Virus record (IMG/VR): IMGVR_UViG_3300030388_000656
Location: 1-53,368 of that record
Length of the DNA: 53,368 bases
Direction: 5' to 3' (one strand)
Source: a virus
The notes under the pieces are model-generated. The model was not told where the DNA came from and searched no databases. It was given only the letters and a program-made list of their open reading frames with translations. A program made the position numbers and the translations under genes. How positions within the stretch are numbered: the stretch's first letter is position 1; each line of letters starts with the position of its first letter. Below, piece by piece: positions 1 to 7,711 of the stretch.

Positions 1-744
1 AGAAACTCGGACAAGAACATGTTGCAATTAAATAGTAATGAGTTAGTTAGAGCTTTTACTATGTTCGGTAGTACATTGTTTTTACAAATGAATAAAGTAA
101 TGTCAAGTACTAACAACATAATGAAGTCTTTAAAAGAAGGAGACTCTACATCAAAAGCAGGTATTAAAAAGAAAGCTGCTGCTGTAAGGGCAAAAGATGT
201 GAGAGGTTTAGCTATAAATTTAGCTGTAGCAAACATCTTATTTGTTGCTGTATCAAACATGTTTAAGCTTGCTGGTGATGATGACGATGAAGAGGAAGTA
301 ATGTCAAAACTAAAAGATGCTGCAATGGGTTTAAACTTATTGTATCAGATTCCTTTAATAGGTGGTGCAGCTGAGCTTATGATTACTAAAGCCAGAGGAG
401 AAAGAGGTTTTGGAGATGATGTAATGAACCCTTATAAAAGTATATTTAGAAAAGTATCTAAGGGTATGTCACAAGAAAGCACTTTTAAAACAGTTCAACC
501 TATTTTTGAAATGATAATTGGAGCACAGATAGATCCAGCTGTTGGTTTGTTTAATTCATTTGGTGCAGATATCGGAGAAGGAGATGGTGTTGATCGTGCT
601 TCTGAGATGGAAAACTTATATAAGATGTTAGGTATTAGTCCTTCTTATCAGCCAGCTAATGATGGTGGTGATGGAGGATCAGATAAAAGAACTACCAGAA
701 GTAGTGCTAACTCAAGTGGTAACCAAAGACAGGTAAGGAAATGA
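1..744 (+). CDS. C-terminal fragment of a giant virion (polyvalent) protein
   Basis: The frame is open from base 1 (an in-frame ATG at 19 is probably internal), so this is the 3' end of a longer gene. The 247 visible residues start with an LVRAFTMFGS helix, contain a hydrophobic stretch (about residues 70-88) followed by an acidic DDDDEEE run, then a second hydrophobic patch and MNPYKSIFRKVSKG. The tail is Gly/Ser/Asn-rich and low complexity. This resembles the C-terminal helical domain (LPD38-like) of large phage polyvalent proteins, which are injected or internal virion proteins. The matching N-terminus may be the gene starting at 53143, at the other end of the window. The domain name rests on pattern recognition only. 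Confidence 0.6.
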   Translation, partial: RNSDKNMLQLNSNELVRAFTMFGSTLFLQMNKVMSSTNNIMKSLKEGDSTSKAGIKKKAAAVRAKDVRGLAINLAVANILFVAVSNMFKLAGDDDDEEEVMSKLKDAAMGLNLLYQIPLIGGAAELMITKARGERGFGDDVMNPYKSIFRKVSKGMSQESTFKTVQPIFEMIIGAQIDPAVGLFNSFGADIGEGDGVDRASEMENLYKMLGISPSYQPANDGGDGGSDKRTTRSSANSSGNQRQVRK

Positions 745-974
745 TAGACTTCAATGAAGATGCTTGTATGCGAAACAGTTACAATCTCTTATTGGGGAAG
801 AAAACTTTGGATGATTTAATTGCAGACAAAGAATGTAATCTTACTCTTATGTTCAATCCTGAAAGGAAGTACGTTAAAATGCAAGACGATGTCTATGATA
901 TTTTAATTGAATACTTTATATCCACTGAAGAGTATGAAAAATGTGCAGAGCTAACGGAGGCTAAAAATTCTTAG
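741..974 (+). CDS. hypothetical 77-aa protein ending the plus-strand arm
   Basis: The start overlaps the stop of the giant gene by four bases (ATGA), which suggests translational coupling. The protein is 77 aa, mildly acidic and largely helical (motif DVYDILIEYFISTEEYEKCAEL). No family was recognised. It is the last plus-strand gene and converges with the minus-strand gene ending at 961; the two overlap by 14 bases and I see no terminator hairpin between them. Its place after the giant virion gene suggests late expression. Confidence 0.75.
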   Translation: MIDFNEDACMRNSYNLLLGKKTLDDLIADKECNLTLMFNPERKYVKMQDDVYDILIEYFISTEEYEKCAELTEAKNS

Positions 975-1281
975 AATAATTTTTACGTTCAGCTTCTAAT
1001 TTATAATATAAGAAAGCTGAGAATCCGTTTATGTGAGAGTCGGTTGGGAAAAAATACTTCCAACCTTTTGATTTACCCCTGGCTATATAATAACAAAATG
1101 CTACTCCAACTTTACCTGTAGTCTTTACAAAATTAATTACAGCTGTGTGATCTGATGTTGGTATAACCTCGTCTACCTTAAACGATTCGTTGTTTGTGTT
1201 TAAGTCTCTATCTGTTCGAGAAAATCTTTCTGCAATTACAAGTGAGAACTTTTCTAATTCTTTAGCTATCTGTCTGTTCAT
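961..1281 (-). CDS. hypothetical 106-aa protein, last gene of the minus-strand arm
   Basis: A compact 106-aa basic protein with a helical N-terminus and a probable beta-rich core (TAVINFVKTTGKVGVAFCYYIARGKSKGW is its central part, spoken of here as residues 47 to 75). No family was recognised. The start overlaps the 3' end of the HNH gene by 20 bases, in line with the tight packing of the early operon. The 3' end overlaps the plus-strand gene ending at 974, so the two transcription arms collide here. Confidence 0.7.
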   Translation of the reverse strand: MNRQIAKELEKFSLVIAERFSRTDRDLNTNNESFKVDEVIPTSDHTAVINFVKTTGKVGVAFCYYIARGKSKGWKYFFPTDSHINGFSAFLYYKLEAERKNYSKNF

Positions 1282-1738
1282 CGTGATCTGATAATTTTTG
1301 CTGAAGCTTTTGAATGGTAGTTTTTATTTCCAGAGTTTGTTTCACTACAGATTTAAGTAAAAGGATTGCATCCAATAACATTTTTTTAGTTTCAGCTTTC
1401 ATTCGTCTTTCGTAAGTTATTAATCTATGACAGTTAGCACATCTAACGTCACATTTTTCTACCTCTTTTTTTATAGAAGCTAAGCTATAAGCTCCCTTAA
1501 CCATATCCGATACACACTTGAACTTATCCCCTCTCACATGGTCACATTCTAATAAGACTATATTTTTTTCTCCACAATCAATACAAGGATTTTCCCTTTT
1601 GTGTTGTTTAATATACTCTCTATTCTTATCTCTTTGTGTTGTGTTTCTACTTTTGCTTCTGGCTTTTATCTTTTTCTTATTGGCCTCGTAGTGTTTTTTA
1701 GAGTTTAATGCCTGATCCTTTTTATCTTTGTAAGCCAT
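1262..1738 (-). CDS. HNH endonuclease
   Basis: 158 aa. The N-terminal 50 residues are very Lys/Arg-rich (DNA contact). A zinc-bound HNH core follows: Cys52-x2-Cys55, the Asp66-His67 of the HNH first strand (ECDHVRGDK), and Cys100-x2-Cys103-His104 (RCANCHR). The C-terminal 40 residues form a helix. This is the McrA-like/zinc-HNH family common in phages, where it acts in packaging-associated cleavage, as a homing enzyme or in host DNA degradation. It lies at the distal end of the replication operon and not beside the terminase genes, so a stand-alone or mobile nuclease is as likely as a packaging role. Confidence 0.85.
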   Translation of the reverse strand: MAYKDKKDQALNSKKHYEANKKKIKARSKSRNTTQRDKNREYIKQHKRENPCIDCGEKNIVLLECDHVRGDKFKCVSDMVKGAYSLASIKKEVEKCDVRCANCHRLITYERRMKAETKKMLLDAILLLKSVVKQTLEIKTTIQKLQQKLSDHDEQTDS

Positions 1739-1744
1739 TCCATT

Positions 1745-1939
1745 CTACACTTCTTCAGACATAGATTGGATTAGATCAGCTAACTCTTTAATTAAATTCT
1801 TAGCTCTCGCTTTAGCTTCCTCATGTTCCCTGTCCATTAAGTCCTCATACAAGTCATTTCCGAAGTCATGTATTCTGTCACATATATAATTAATATGTGT
1901 TATTGCTTGACTGTCTTCTTTTGATATTCTTGTAGGCAT
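1745..1939 (-). CDS. hypothetical 64-aa helical protein
   Basis: 64 aa, acidic and almost wholly helical (EEAKARAKNLIKELADLIQS), probably a small coiled coil. No family was recognised. It sits 6 bases upstream of the HNH gene and 3 bases downstream of the next gene, so it belongs to the same minus-strand operon. Its spacing between real genes is the main evidence for it. Confidence 0.6.
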   Translation of the reverse strand: MPTRISKEDSQAITHINYICDRIHDFGNDLYEDLMDREHEEAKARAKNLIKELADLIQSMSEEV

Positions 1940-1942
1940 TTA

Positions 1943-2173
1943 TTAATCCATGGCTTTCAATAAACATTCTCCGATGGATGGGTTCACATCTTTAATTGCT
2001 TTGTAAATTCGTTTTGAAATTTGTTTTGTTGTTGTTCGTTCTTTGGGGGATGACTCCGATCCTAAGTTTGTGTACATTTCACAATCTATTTGGAGTAATT
2101 TGTCGACTTTCTTCTTGGCTGACCAGGATGTAAATGATAAAATTTTATCTATGTCATTGGATTTATAATCCAT
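1943..2173 (-). CDS. hypothetical 76-aa protein
   Basis: 76 aa with a Ser/Lys-rich N-terminal half (SFTSWSAKKKVDKLLQID) and a basic TTTKQISKRIYKAIK segment. No family was recognised. The start overlaps the 3' end of the DnaA-domain-like gene by 11 bases. The position suggests an accessory role in replication, but nothing in the protein shows it. Confidence 0.6.
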   Translation of the reverse strand: MDYKSNDIDKILSFTSWSAKKKVDKLLQIDCEMYTNLGSESSPKERTTTKQISKRIYKAIKDVNPSIGECLLKAMD

Positions 2174-2690
2174 TTATAAGAGAGTTTATTCTTTGTTCGA
2201 CTTTTTGTAATTTGTGTTCTGGAAGTCTACGATCAATTAGCTCTATAATGGAATTGTATCGTTTCCATTTATCCTTGTGAGTTTTTTGTAAATCAGTTAA
2301 CTGTTCTTGAACATTTATTACAGACAAATTTAACATTTTATTTTGATTACGCAAATCTTGAAGCTCTTTTTTTAGCTCGCCTTCCGACATTGGGAAAGGC
2401 TCAAAACTTTCGTCAGTCCATATGGCCAGGATCTCCTGGTAACTTTTATTCATATCCCTATCTGACTTTATCATCCAGGGGAATTCTTTTATTGCATGCA
2501 ACACAGTTGCGTGATTCTTTTGAAAGGCATTACCAATAGAGGTATAAGACATGTGACATTGTTGTCTTAGAATCATATAACATATAGCTCTTCCTTTTAC
2601 CAGCCGATCTGTTTTAATTCTACTTGTTATGTCTGTATTGAGATATACATTAATAATCTCAATTAGTGTTTGGATTTTAGTTTCCTTCAT
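2163..2690 (-). CDS. DnaA domain IV-like DNA-binding protein (no ATPase)
   Basis: 175 aa. Residues 29-70 carry a helix-turn-helix like the origin-binding domain IV of DnaA: a basic RLVKGRAICYMILRQ helix, SYTSIGNAF as the turn, then KNHATVLHAIKEF, matching the DnaA signature (G.aFg.rdHsTVlha). There is no AAA+ domain and no Walker motifs, so it cannot act as a full initiator. The C-terminal half (about 105-175) is a predicted coiled coil suited to dimerisation. Neighbours are the VRR-NUC nuclease, helicase and primase. Likely roles are phage origin recognition or competition with host DnaA (inference). A second protein of this type is at 9418-9711. Confidence 0.7.
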   Translation of the reverse strand: MKETKIQTLIEIINVYLNTDITSRIKTDRLVKGRAICYMILRQQCHMSYTSIGNAFQKNHATVLHAIKEFPWMIKSDRDMNKSYQEILAIWTDESFEPFPMSEGELKKELQDLRNQNKMLNLSVINVQEQLTDLQKTHKDKWKRYNSIIELIDRRLPEHKLQKVEQRINSLINGL

Positions 2691-3009
2691 TTAATTTAAT
2701 TTTACAATTTAAGTTCATTAGGTCAAGGTATTCATTCATTGATATAAGTTGCAAGTCTGAGAGCACAATAAATTCTGATTCATCTCTAATCATTTCTAAA
2801 GCAAACGTAATTGGTTCATTGTCATCATCCATGACTATTCCTCCCAACACTGTAGAAATTAATACACTCTCTTTTACATCAGGGAAATTTTGCTCTATAA
2901 ATTTTGCAATTTTAATTCCTGTTCTTATGTCCATACCTGAGATCGTTTCGATAAACTCCTCAGCTACATCATAATCAGCCTCCCTTATATACTTCTGTTC
3001 TGCACCCAT
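2677..3009 (-). CDS. hypothetical 110-aa acidic protein
   Basis: 110 aa, acidic. Helical N-terminal half (YDVAEEFIETISGMD, IKIAKFIEQNFPDV) and an MDDDNEPITFALEMIRDE segment. No family was recognised. It overlaps the DnaA-IV-like gene by 14 bases and the VRR-NUC gene by 35 bases, showing tight operon packing in the replication cluster. Confidence 0.65.
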   Translation of the reverse strand: MGAEQKYIREADYDVAEEFIETISGMDIRTGIKIAKFIEQNFPDVKESVLISTVLGGIVMDDDNEPITFALEMIRDESEFIVLSDLQLISMNEYLDLMNLNCKIKLNEGN

Positions 3010-3223
3010 GTTTTTCTAATTCTTTTAATCTATACTCTTGTAGTTTTGATAGTTTACCAGTTGGTCTTTTCACTTCCGAGAAAAGGACATCGCATCCTGG
3101 TGGTATTGCAATCAAGTCAGGGATACCATTCTTATTAGTCTTAATAAGCTTAAGAACGTAGTACCCTTCTGACTCCAATTGCTTTATTCTTTTACTTTGT
3201 ATTTGTTGTTCTGTCATTTCCAT
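2975..3223 (-). CDS. VRR-NUC domain nuclease
   Basis: 82 aa, the whole length of a minimal VRR-NUC fold. A basic helix at the start is followed by GIPDL (Pro35-Asp36) and FSEVKRPTGKLS (Glu50-Val51-Lys52), the PD-(D/E)xK-type catalytic triad, then the conserved LQ..RL..L...G helix. This family contains FAN1-type and many phage structure-specific nucleases, which cut branched or flapped DNA using Mg2+. It lies directly downstream of the SNF2-type helicase and primase. In phages this nuclease and helicase often adjoin, so a joint role in processing replication intermediates is likely. Confidence 0.88.
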   Translation of the reverse strand: MEMTEQQIQSKRIKQLESEGYYVLKLIKTNKNGIPDLIAIPPGCDVLFSEVKRPTGKLSKLQEYRLKELEKHGCRTEVYKGG

Positions 3224-3398
3224 TATTTCTATAGTCCTCTAAAAAACCTAATAAAACTATTATGTTCATAGATAGAGACGATACAACTTCTACTACATCG
3301 TGAAAGTCATGAATAGATAAGTGTATGTGGCCCACTACCCAAAAAGGAATAGCTAAGTTTTGGCTGATCCATACTACTAAAAACCTAATGAACCCCAT
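3192..3398 (-). CDS. hypothetical 68-aa membrane-associated protein
   Basis: 68 aa. Residues 1-23 are hydrophobic (FIRFLVVWISQNLAIPFWVV), a second hydrophobic stretch spans about 36-53, and the tail is polar (DYRNNGNDRTTNTK). Two membrane-inserted segments are plausible. No family was recognised. It lies between the helicase and VRR-NUC genes and overlaps the latter by 32 bases. Confidence is modest because of its unusual composition for this operon, but no other reading fills the gap. Confidence 0.5.
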   Translation of the reverse strand: MGFIRFLVVWISQNLAIPFWVVGHIHLSIHDFHDVVEVVSSLSMNIIVLLGFLEDYRNNGNDRTTNTK

Positions 3399-3407
3399 AA
3401 TACAAAT

Positions 3408-4631
3408 TTACAAAGATCTTTTAAAATGACTTAAGGTAAAATCTTTCTTCTTAATTACTGCCTTATAAATATCCTTTTCAATTCCTCCTTTACTGAAGAT
3501 CCAATACACATCAGATTCTAATCTTTCTTTGGTTGTCATCCTATCTCTTGACTGCCAGTAACTTGTAGCACTGAAGTCTATATTGTAGTACACCAGGGCA
3601 TCAGCATTTCTTAAACTTATTCCTTCACGACCTGAAACAATCTGTAATGCTATGGTTTTATTTGTGCTGTCAAAAGTAGGAAGGTCTACACATAATTCAC
3701 TTCCGTAAATTTCTTTCAAAGCACTTAGCTCCTGTTTAAATTTATAAAATATTCCAATCTTTTTTCCCTTAAATCTTTCTTTTATATATTCTGCCTTGCT
3801 ATAATCTAACACCATAGAGTTACCACTTTCAAACTTTATAGTTCCACTACACATCTGATGTACTTTAGTCATAAGTTTAACAGCTGTATCTGCGAGGATA
3901 ACTTCGTTCTGGCCCTCTACTACTAAATCTTTTTTTAGCTTGCTTATAAGGGCTAAGGTTTCTTCTTTTAGTTCTACCTCTAAAACATGTTCTGTTGTTT
4001 CTACAACAAACCCTGCCTGCTTTTGACTAAAGTTAATTGTGTAAGGTCGTAATTTTTCTATAATAGTTTTAGTTCCCTTTGAGTAATCGTTGATGTACAT
4101 GCCTCCTATCTTTTTCTTTACGATTGTAACATACTCCTTAGCAAACTGATAAAAGTTTTTGTACATAGAAAAAGGATTGCCTGGTATAAAATATACTTGA
4201 TGATACATCTGTGAGTATGACTCAGGAGTTGGTGTACCACTTAATAATATTACATAAGGCAAGGATCTTGCGATGATGTTGTTTACTTTTTTAGTTCTTC
4301 CACTTGGTTTAGGAAATGCTCCCATGCCATGAGCTTCATCACATATAACTACATCCCATCCTGTTTGCTTTACCTTGTGTAGAGACTCATAGTTTATAAC
4401 CTCTAACTCAAACTCAGGTAGAAGTAATTCAAAATCGTTTACAATACTGGAGATCGCTTTCTTCTTTGTAATAAACAAAACTTTTTTAGCTCCAATCATA
4501 TCACAAATCCCTAAGCTGGTTAAAGTTTTGCCTGTTCTAACTTCCATAGCTAAATACAGAAACTTAAACTTTTTTATTACTCCTACTCCTTGTGATATGA
4601 TTTCTTTCTGGTATTCTCTGAACTCAATCAT
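3408..4631 (-). CDS. SNF2/DEAH-type superfamily 2 helicase
   Basis: 407 aa from the ATG at 4631, which overlaps the primase stop as ATGA. A longer reading to 4685 exists, but it would enter the primase gene by 58 bases and its extra 18 residues are not family-like. Visible motifs are the Q-like REYQKEII, Walker A MEVRTGKT, DEAH box CDEAHGMG, motif III LLSGTPTPES, and motifs V-VI GREGISLRNAD and YWQSRDR. The length is that of compact phage SNF2-like translocases, which remodel or unwind DNA during replication. Translational coupling to the primase-helicase upstream supports a joint replisome role. Confidence 0.9.
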   Translation of the reverse strand: MIEFREYQKEIISQGVGVIKKFKFLYLAMEVRTGKTLTSLGICDMIGAKKVLFITKKKAISSIVNDFELLLPEFELEVINYESLHKVKQTGWDVVICDEAHGMGAFPKPSGRTKKVNNIIARSLPYVILLSGTPTPESYSQMYHQVYFIPGNPFSMYKNFYQFAKEYVTIVKKKIGGMYINDYSKGTKTIIEKLRPYTINFSQKQAGFVVETTEHVLEVELKEETLALISKLKKDLVVEGQNEVILADTAVKLMTKVHQMCSGTIKFESGNSMVLDYSKAEYIKERFKGKKIGIFYKFKQELSALKEIYGSELCVDLPTFDSTNKTIALQIVSGREGISLRNADALVYYNIDFSATSYWQSRDRMTTKERLESDVYWIFSKGGIEKDIYKAVIKKKDFTLSHFKRSL

Positions 4632-7039
4632 ATACCTAACGATTCCTGTTTGATATAGTGAGACTTTCGTACAAACTCTATCCATCTTCCTATACCATCT
4701 CTACCTTCTAATGCTTTACACTCATGTTTAAATTCTGCATAAGACATTAGCCATTTACCAAATTCATTTCTGTTTACTGAGTCTCTACTCTTTGGAGCAT
4801 AGTCTGGGTATTCATCAACAAAGTCTAAGAATAAATCATTCTTATATATTCTATGGTCAGTTACAAGCTTTGGATGTGGTTTGCCATCTATAACTCCACA
4901 CCATTCTATAAATGAATAAGAAGTATTCGCTGCGAAGGTTCGAGTCTTTTGATTTATAAAATCACTTTTCAGTAGCCCTTTGTCTAAATATAATTGGAGG
5001 TTTGTAATCATGTAGTTATCAAACTGACACCAGTCATTGTCATCCCACTCTCCAAACATTAGTTTACCAAACTCTACCAGTGGTGTAAACTCTTTGGTAT
5101 AGAATTGATTTAATTCTAACTCCCATTTTCTTCGAGCAAATGAATTTCCTTTTCCTTTTATTGCATAGTTTGTAGTGATGGCAACCTTTGGAGATTTACT
5201 AAATGGAATCTTAATCGCATCCTTGTTTTTCTTCTCTAAGGTTAAACCTTCAGTGACAACACTAAAAAGTCTTTCAAAATTAAAGTTCTTTTTTACATCA
5301 TCAAAACAAAGTATCTGAGTATCTGCTGATACTAATTGATAAGCAAATGATTTCTCAAAGTTAAAAGACTTACCATCTATAACTACCATCTTCTTCATGT
5401 GAGAGATAGCAGTCATGTATAGTCCTTTACCTGTTCCACCTTCTGGATTGTCTGATATTATTTCATCATTCAATATTGTAGCTGGGCAATAAGATAAATT
5501 TTTCCAGCCATGCAATAGAAATCCTATAGTAGATTCCATTGACTTAGTTCTGTGAGGATCGCTACCAGCAATATTATTTACAAATGTTTTAAAGTCACAG
5601 CTTGTGATGTCGCAAAGGTCAAACACTCTATTTATAACATGGTCTTTCCAGACGTATCCACCTAAGTCTAAATAATCTATTGGAGTTACTGCATCCTTAG
5701 TAATTTTTACTGCACAATTTGTGTAATATAAGTAAGCAGTATCTTTTGTGTCAGCAATAAAGTAAACACTGATAGAAGATAGTAGAGTTAAGAACTCTTC
5801 TCTAAAATATCTTGTACACTCTGCAAAGTAATTATATATACTGGTGTCATCTACTTCCAATAAGTATTCTAAAACGAAATCTTTAATCTCTTTCTCGTTT
5901 GCGTGTTCAATTAAGTTGTTGGTTACTTTAACGAATACATAACTTTTACTTCCTTCAGGGCTGAACTTGTAGAATCCATTATCTTCTAAGAAGTTTTTGA
6001 AAGACATGTGTATTATTTTAACCACACCCTTTTCACTTTTGTTCCAGAATTTCTGTTCATCTAATTCTTCCTCAAATCTCCTTAGGACATTATCAATTAC
6101 TACATCATCTATAGAGGTCTCATCTTCCAGTGTGTTTTTGATTTCACTATTAGACAATCCCCTTCTCATCTTTGCTTTTACTGAGTTAACTCTTTCTTCA
6201 TCTTCGTAATACTTAGTTCCAAAGTTTTGTTTCTGGGCATAAGCAGACTTGATTGTTCTTTTTAGTTCTCCAGAAGTAAAGTCTTTTGATGTGAAAGGAC
6301 TCATTACATATTCAGCTAAAGTTTGAGTAACTCCAAAGTCATTAAACGCTGAAGCTAATATGTATATATTATTATTTCTTTCTCCATCTTTGAATCCGTA
6401 CTTTCTTTCCCACCACTTCATTAAGATTTCTACAATCTTATTCTCATCAGTGATAGGAATAGTCTGTACATCTTTATGTTTTATTACTTCTTGGTATTGT
6501 TGTTCTGTTATTTGATTGAATACACTTGACTGCTCATTAATAAAAATTAATGGATCATATGATTCATAACAAACTCTCGATACATTTCTACATGCCTTAT
6601 CAAAGTATTCGCTGTCGTAATGTACCTGTAGTGAATTAAAGAATTTTATATGTGTTTCATCTTCAGCTGGTATCTTAACCAATACTTTCAATCCCAATCC
6701 ACTGGGAGATATGAATACTGAATATGTGTATCTGTCTTTAGTTAGTCTTTCTTTTTCCTCTAACATTTGTTTTTCTGAAGGAAAATTGTCGAAGTCTAAA
6801 CATATCAACCCACTATGTAAAGTGATTGAAGAGTCATTTCTTTTAGTAAATTTACCACTAAAACAAATTGCTGGTAGTGATTGCTTTAATTGATTTCTTA
6901 TTTCTTTATCTGATTCTGATCGTATTGATCTTACTATGTCTTGTGATGCTCCCTGTTTTATTCTTTCTATTATTATACTTACATCTCTATAAAAAGGTTG
7001 AGCAGTATCTTTGATGTCCTTAAATATTGTTATTTCCAT
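4628..7039 (-). CDS. primase-helicase (BT4734/VirE-N-type primase + DUF5906 SF3-like helicase)
   Basis: 803 aa. The N-terminal part (about 70-175) has LHSGLICLDFDN and FISPSGLGLKVLVKI, hallmarks of the BT4734/VirE_N archaeo-eukaryotic-primase-like domain, with an R-rich CRNVSRVCYESYDP strand. The middle (about 205-280) resembles the primase C-terminal helical domain. The C-terminal part (about 500-690) is a DUF5906-type ATPase: Walker A GGTGKG, Walker B ILCFDD, sensor-like KVAITTNY, then the RR arginine pair. This arrangement is standard for Bacteroidota phages and mobile elements and gives primer synthesis plus fork unwinding in one protein. It starts the replication operon. A hairpin terminator lies upstream at 7194-7229, so it is probably transcribed from its own promoter between 7040 and 7190. 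Confidence 0.92.
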   Translation of the reverse strand: MEITIFKDIKDTAQPFYRDVSIIIERIKQGASQDIVRSIRSESDKEIRNQLKQSLPAICFSGKFTKRNDSSITLHSGLICLDFDNFPSEKQMLEEKERLTKDRYTYSVFISPSGLGLKVLVKIPAEDETHIKFFNSLQVHYDSEYFDKACRNVSRVCYESYDPLIFINEQSSVFNQITEQQYQEVIKHKDVQTIPITDENKIVEILMKWWERKYGFKDGERNNNIYILASAFNDFGVTQTLAEYVMSPFTSKDFTSGELKRTIKSAYAQKQNFGTKYYEDEERVNSVKAKMRRGLSNSEIKNTLEDETSIDDVVIDNVLRRFEEELDEQKFWNKSEKGVVKIIHMSFKNFLEDNGFYKFSPEGSKSYVFVKVTNNLIEHANEKEIKDFVLEYLLEVDDTSIYNYFAECTRYFREEFLTLLSSISVYFIADTKDTAYLYYTNCAVKITKDAVTPIDYLDLGGYVWKDHVINRVFDLCDITSCDFKTFVNNIAGSDPHRTKSMESTIGFLLHGWKNLSYCPATILNDEIISDNPEGGTGKGLYMTAISHMKKMVVIDGKSFNFEKSFAYQLVSADTQILCFDDVKKNFNFERLFSVVTEGLTLEKKNKDAIKIPFSKSPKVAITTNYAIKGKGNSFARRKWELELNQFYTKEFTPLVEFGKLMFGEWDDNDWCQFDNYMITNLQLYLDKGLLKSDFINQKTRTFAANTSYSFIEWCGVIDGKPHPKLVTDHRIYKNDLFLDFVDEYPDYAPKSRDSVNRNEFGKWLMSYAEFKHECKALEGRDGIGRWIEFVRKSHYIKQESLGI

Positions 7040-7131
7040 TTTGGTATGTTGATTGAATTTGATTGTTTACTTGATTAACTACTTCTTTTTATGTTAGAAT
7101 GTTGAATAAAATTAAAAAATAGAAAAGAGTA

Positions 7132-7139
7132 TAAAGATA
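7132..7139 (-). promoter_or_regulatory. possible promoter for the primase operon
   Basis: On the minus strand this reads TATCTTTA, one base off the TATCTTTG -7 box seen repeatedly in this genome. It lies in a 211-base AT-rich gap about 95 nt upstream of the primase start, just after the terminator of the SSB operon. The match is imperfect and no clear -33 box is visible. Confidence 0.3.
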
Positions 7140-7169
7140 TATATATAGTATACTACTAACCTACTAAAA

Positions 7170-7196
7170 TGTAAAAACTTTAACACTTCGACATAA
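7170..7196 (-). promoter_or_regulatory. shared upstream motif, copy 1 (primase operon)
   Basis: Minus strand reads TTTATGTCGAAGTGTTAA followed by a T-rich stretch. The same 18 bases, with one change, occur on the plus strand at 14964 upstream of groEL. Each is followed within about 60 bases by an (AT)n tract. It could be a binding site for a phage regulator or a promoter part. It is not a known element to me. Confidence 0.4.
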
Positions 7197-7229
7197 AAAA
7201 AAGAAAAAGAAAGGGGGAATTACCCCCCT
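7194..7229 (-). terminator. rho-independent terminator after the SSB-like gene
   Basis: On the minus strand the transcript forms AGGGGG (7229-7224), a six-base loop, then CCCCCT, followed directly by a pyrimidine run of about 18 bases, mostly T. It sits 20 bases past the SSB-like stop codon and separates the recombination operon from the primase operon. Confidence 0.8.
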
Positions 7230-7250
7230 AACTTATTCAGTTTGGTCTAA

Positions 7251-7511
7251 CTAAAATGGTAAATCCTCATTAGGCTGAGGAGCTTCTTCCTTTTTAGCTT
7301 CAGGTTTAAAGGTGTCAATAGCAACATAATGTGTTTTACCATATTCATCTGCCCCACCTTTCTTAGAAGATACATTAAGTTTAATGTACTTCTTTCCGTT
7401 GTACTCGAACATGTGTTCTTGAGGTAAGTCTGTTAGACATACACTGCAAGAGATCATGTTACCATCGAACTTGGAAACTCCGTTTCCAACATAGATTTTT
7501 TCTTCTGCCAT
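7251..7511 (-). CDS. single-stranded DNA-binding-like protein
   Basis: 86 aa. The short beta-rich body contains ISCSVCLTDL, EYNGKKYIKLNVSSKK and THYVAIDTFKP. The acidic C-terminal tail ends NEDLPF, the tip sequence by which bacterial SSB (DDDIPF) recruits partner enzymes. It is shorter than a canonical OB-fold SSB (about 110 residues before the tail), so it may be a minimal phage ssDNA-binding protein. It lies just downstream of the RecE-like exonuclease and annealase genes, a typical phage recombination set, and is followed by a strong terminator. Confidence 0.65.
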   Translation of the reverse strand: MAEEKIYVGNGVSKFDGNMISCSVCLTDLPQEHMFEYNGKKYIKLNVSSKKGGADEYGKTHYVAIDTFKPEAKKEEAPQPNEDLPF

Positions 7512-7513
7512 AA

Positions 7514-7711
7514 TTAAATTGTTTTGTAGATTAATTTTTCCAACTGATTCATTGTAGCTTCCATGAGATTGTCTCTTTCAGCCTGAGTGTTGAGGTCGGT
7601 TGGAATTTGCAACCACACCACTCGTTTGTTTTTATTAAAGGGTTTCTTTAATAATATAGTTTTGAATATCTTCTTCAGCATCTTCTTTATAAAATTTATT
7701 AAACACTTCAA
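7514..7711 (-). CDS. hypothetical small basic protein overlapping the exonuclease gene
   Basis: Up to 65 aa from the ATG at 7711, which lies 77 bases inside the 3' end of the exonuclease gene. Other starts are the ATG at 7681 or the GTG codons near 7621, which would shorten it. The N-terminal part is Lys-rich; the C-terminal part reads LNTQAERDNLMEATMNQLEKL, a helix. The region between the exonuclease stop and the SSB-like start is coding-like, so a gene is likely, but its start is unsettled. No family was recognised. Confidence 0.5.
   Translation of the reverse strand: MKCLINFIKKMLKKIFKTILLKKPFNKNKRVVWLQIPTDLNTQAERDNLMEATMNQLEKLIYKTI

Noticed and set aside
6425-6460. CTGATGA and GAAA on the minus strand inside the primase gene
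   Set aside because: The bases between them cannot form stem II, and no stem III or stem I partner exists. It is ordinary coding sequence.
7040-7193. AT repeat near 7137-7160 as a replication origin
   Set aside because: It is a short (AT)n tract with no iterons or DnaA-box-like series; a promoter region explains it more simply.
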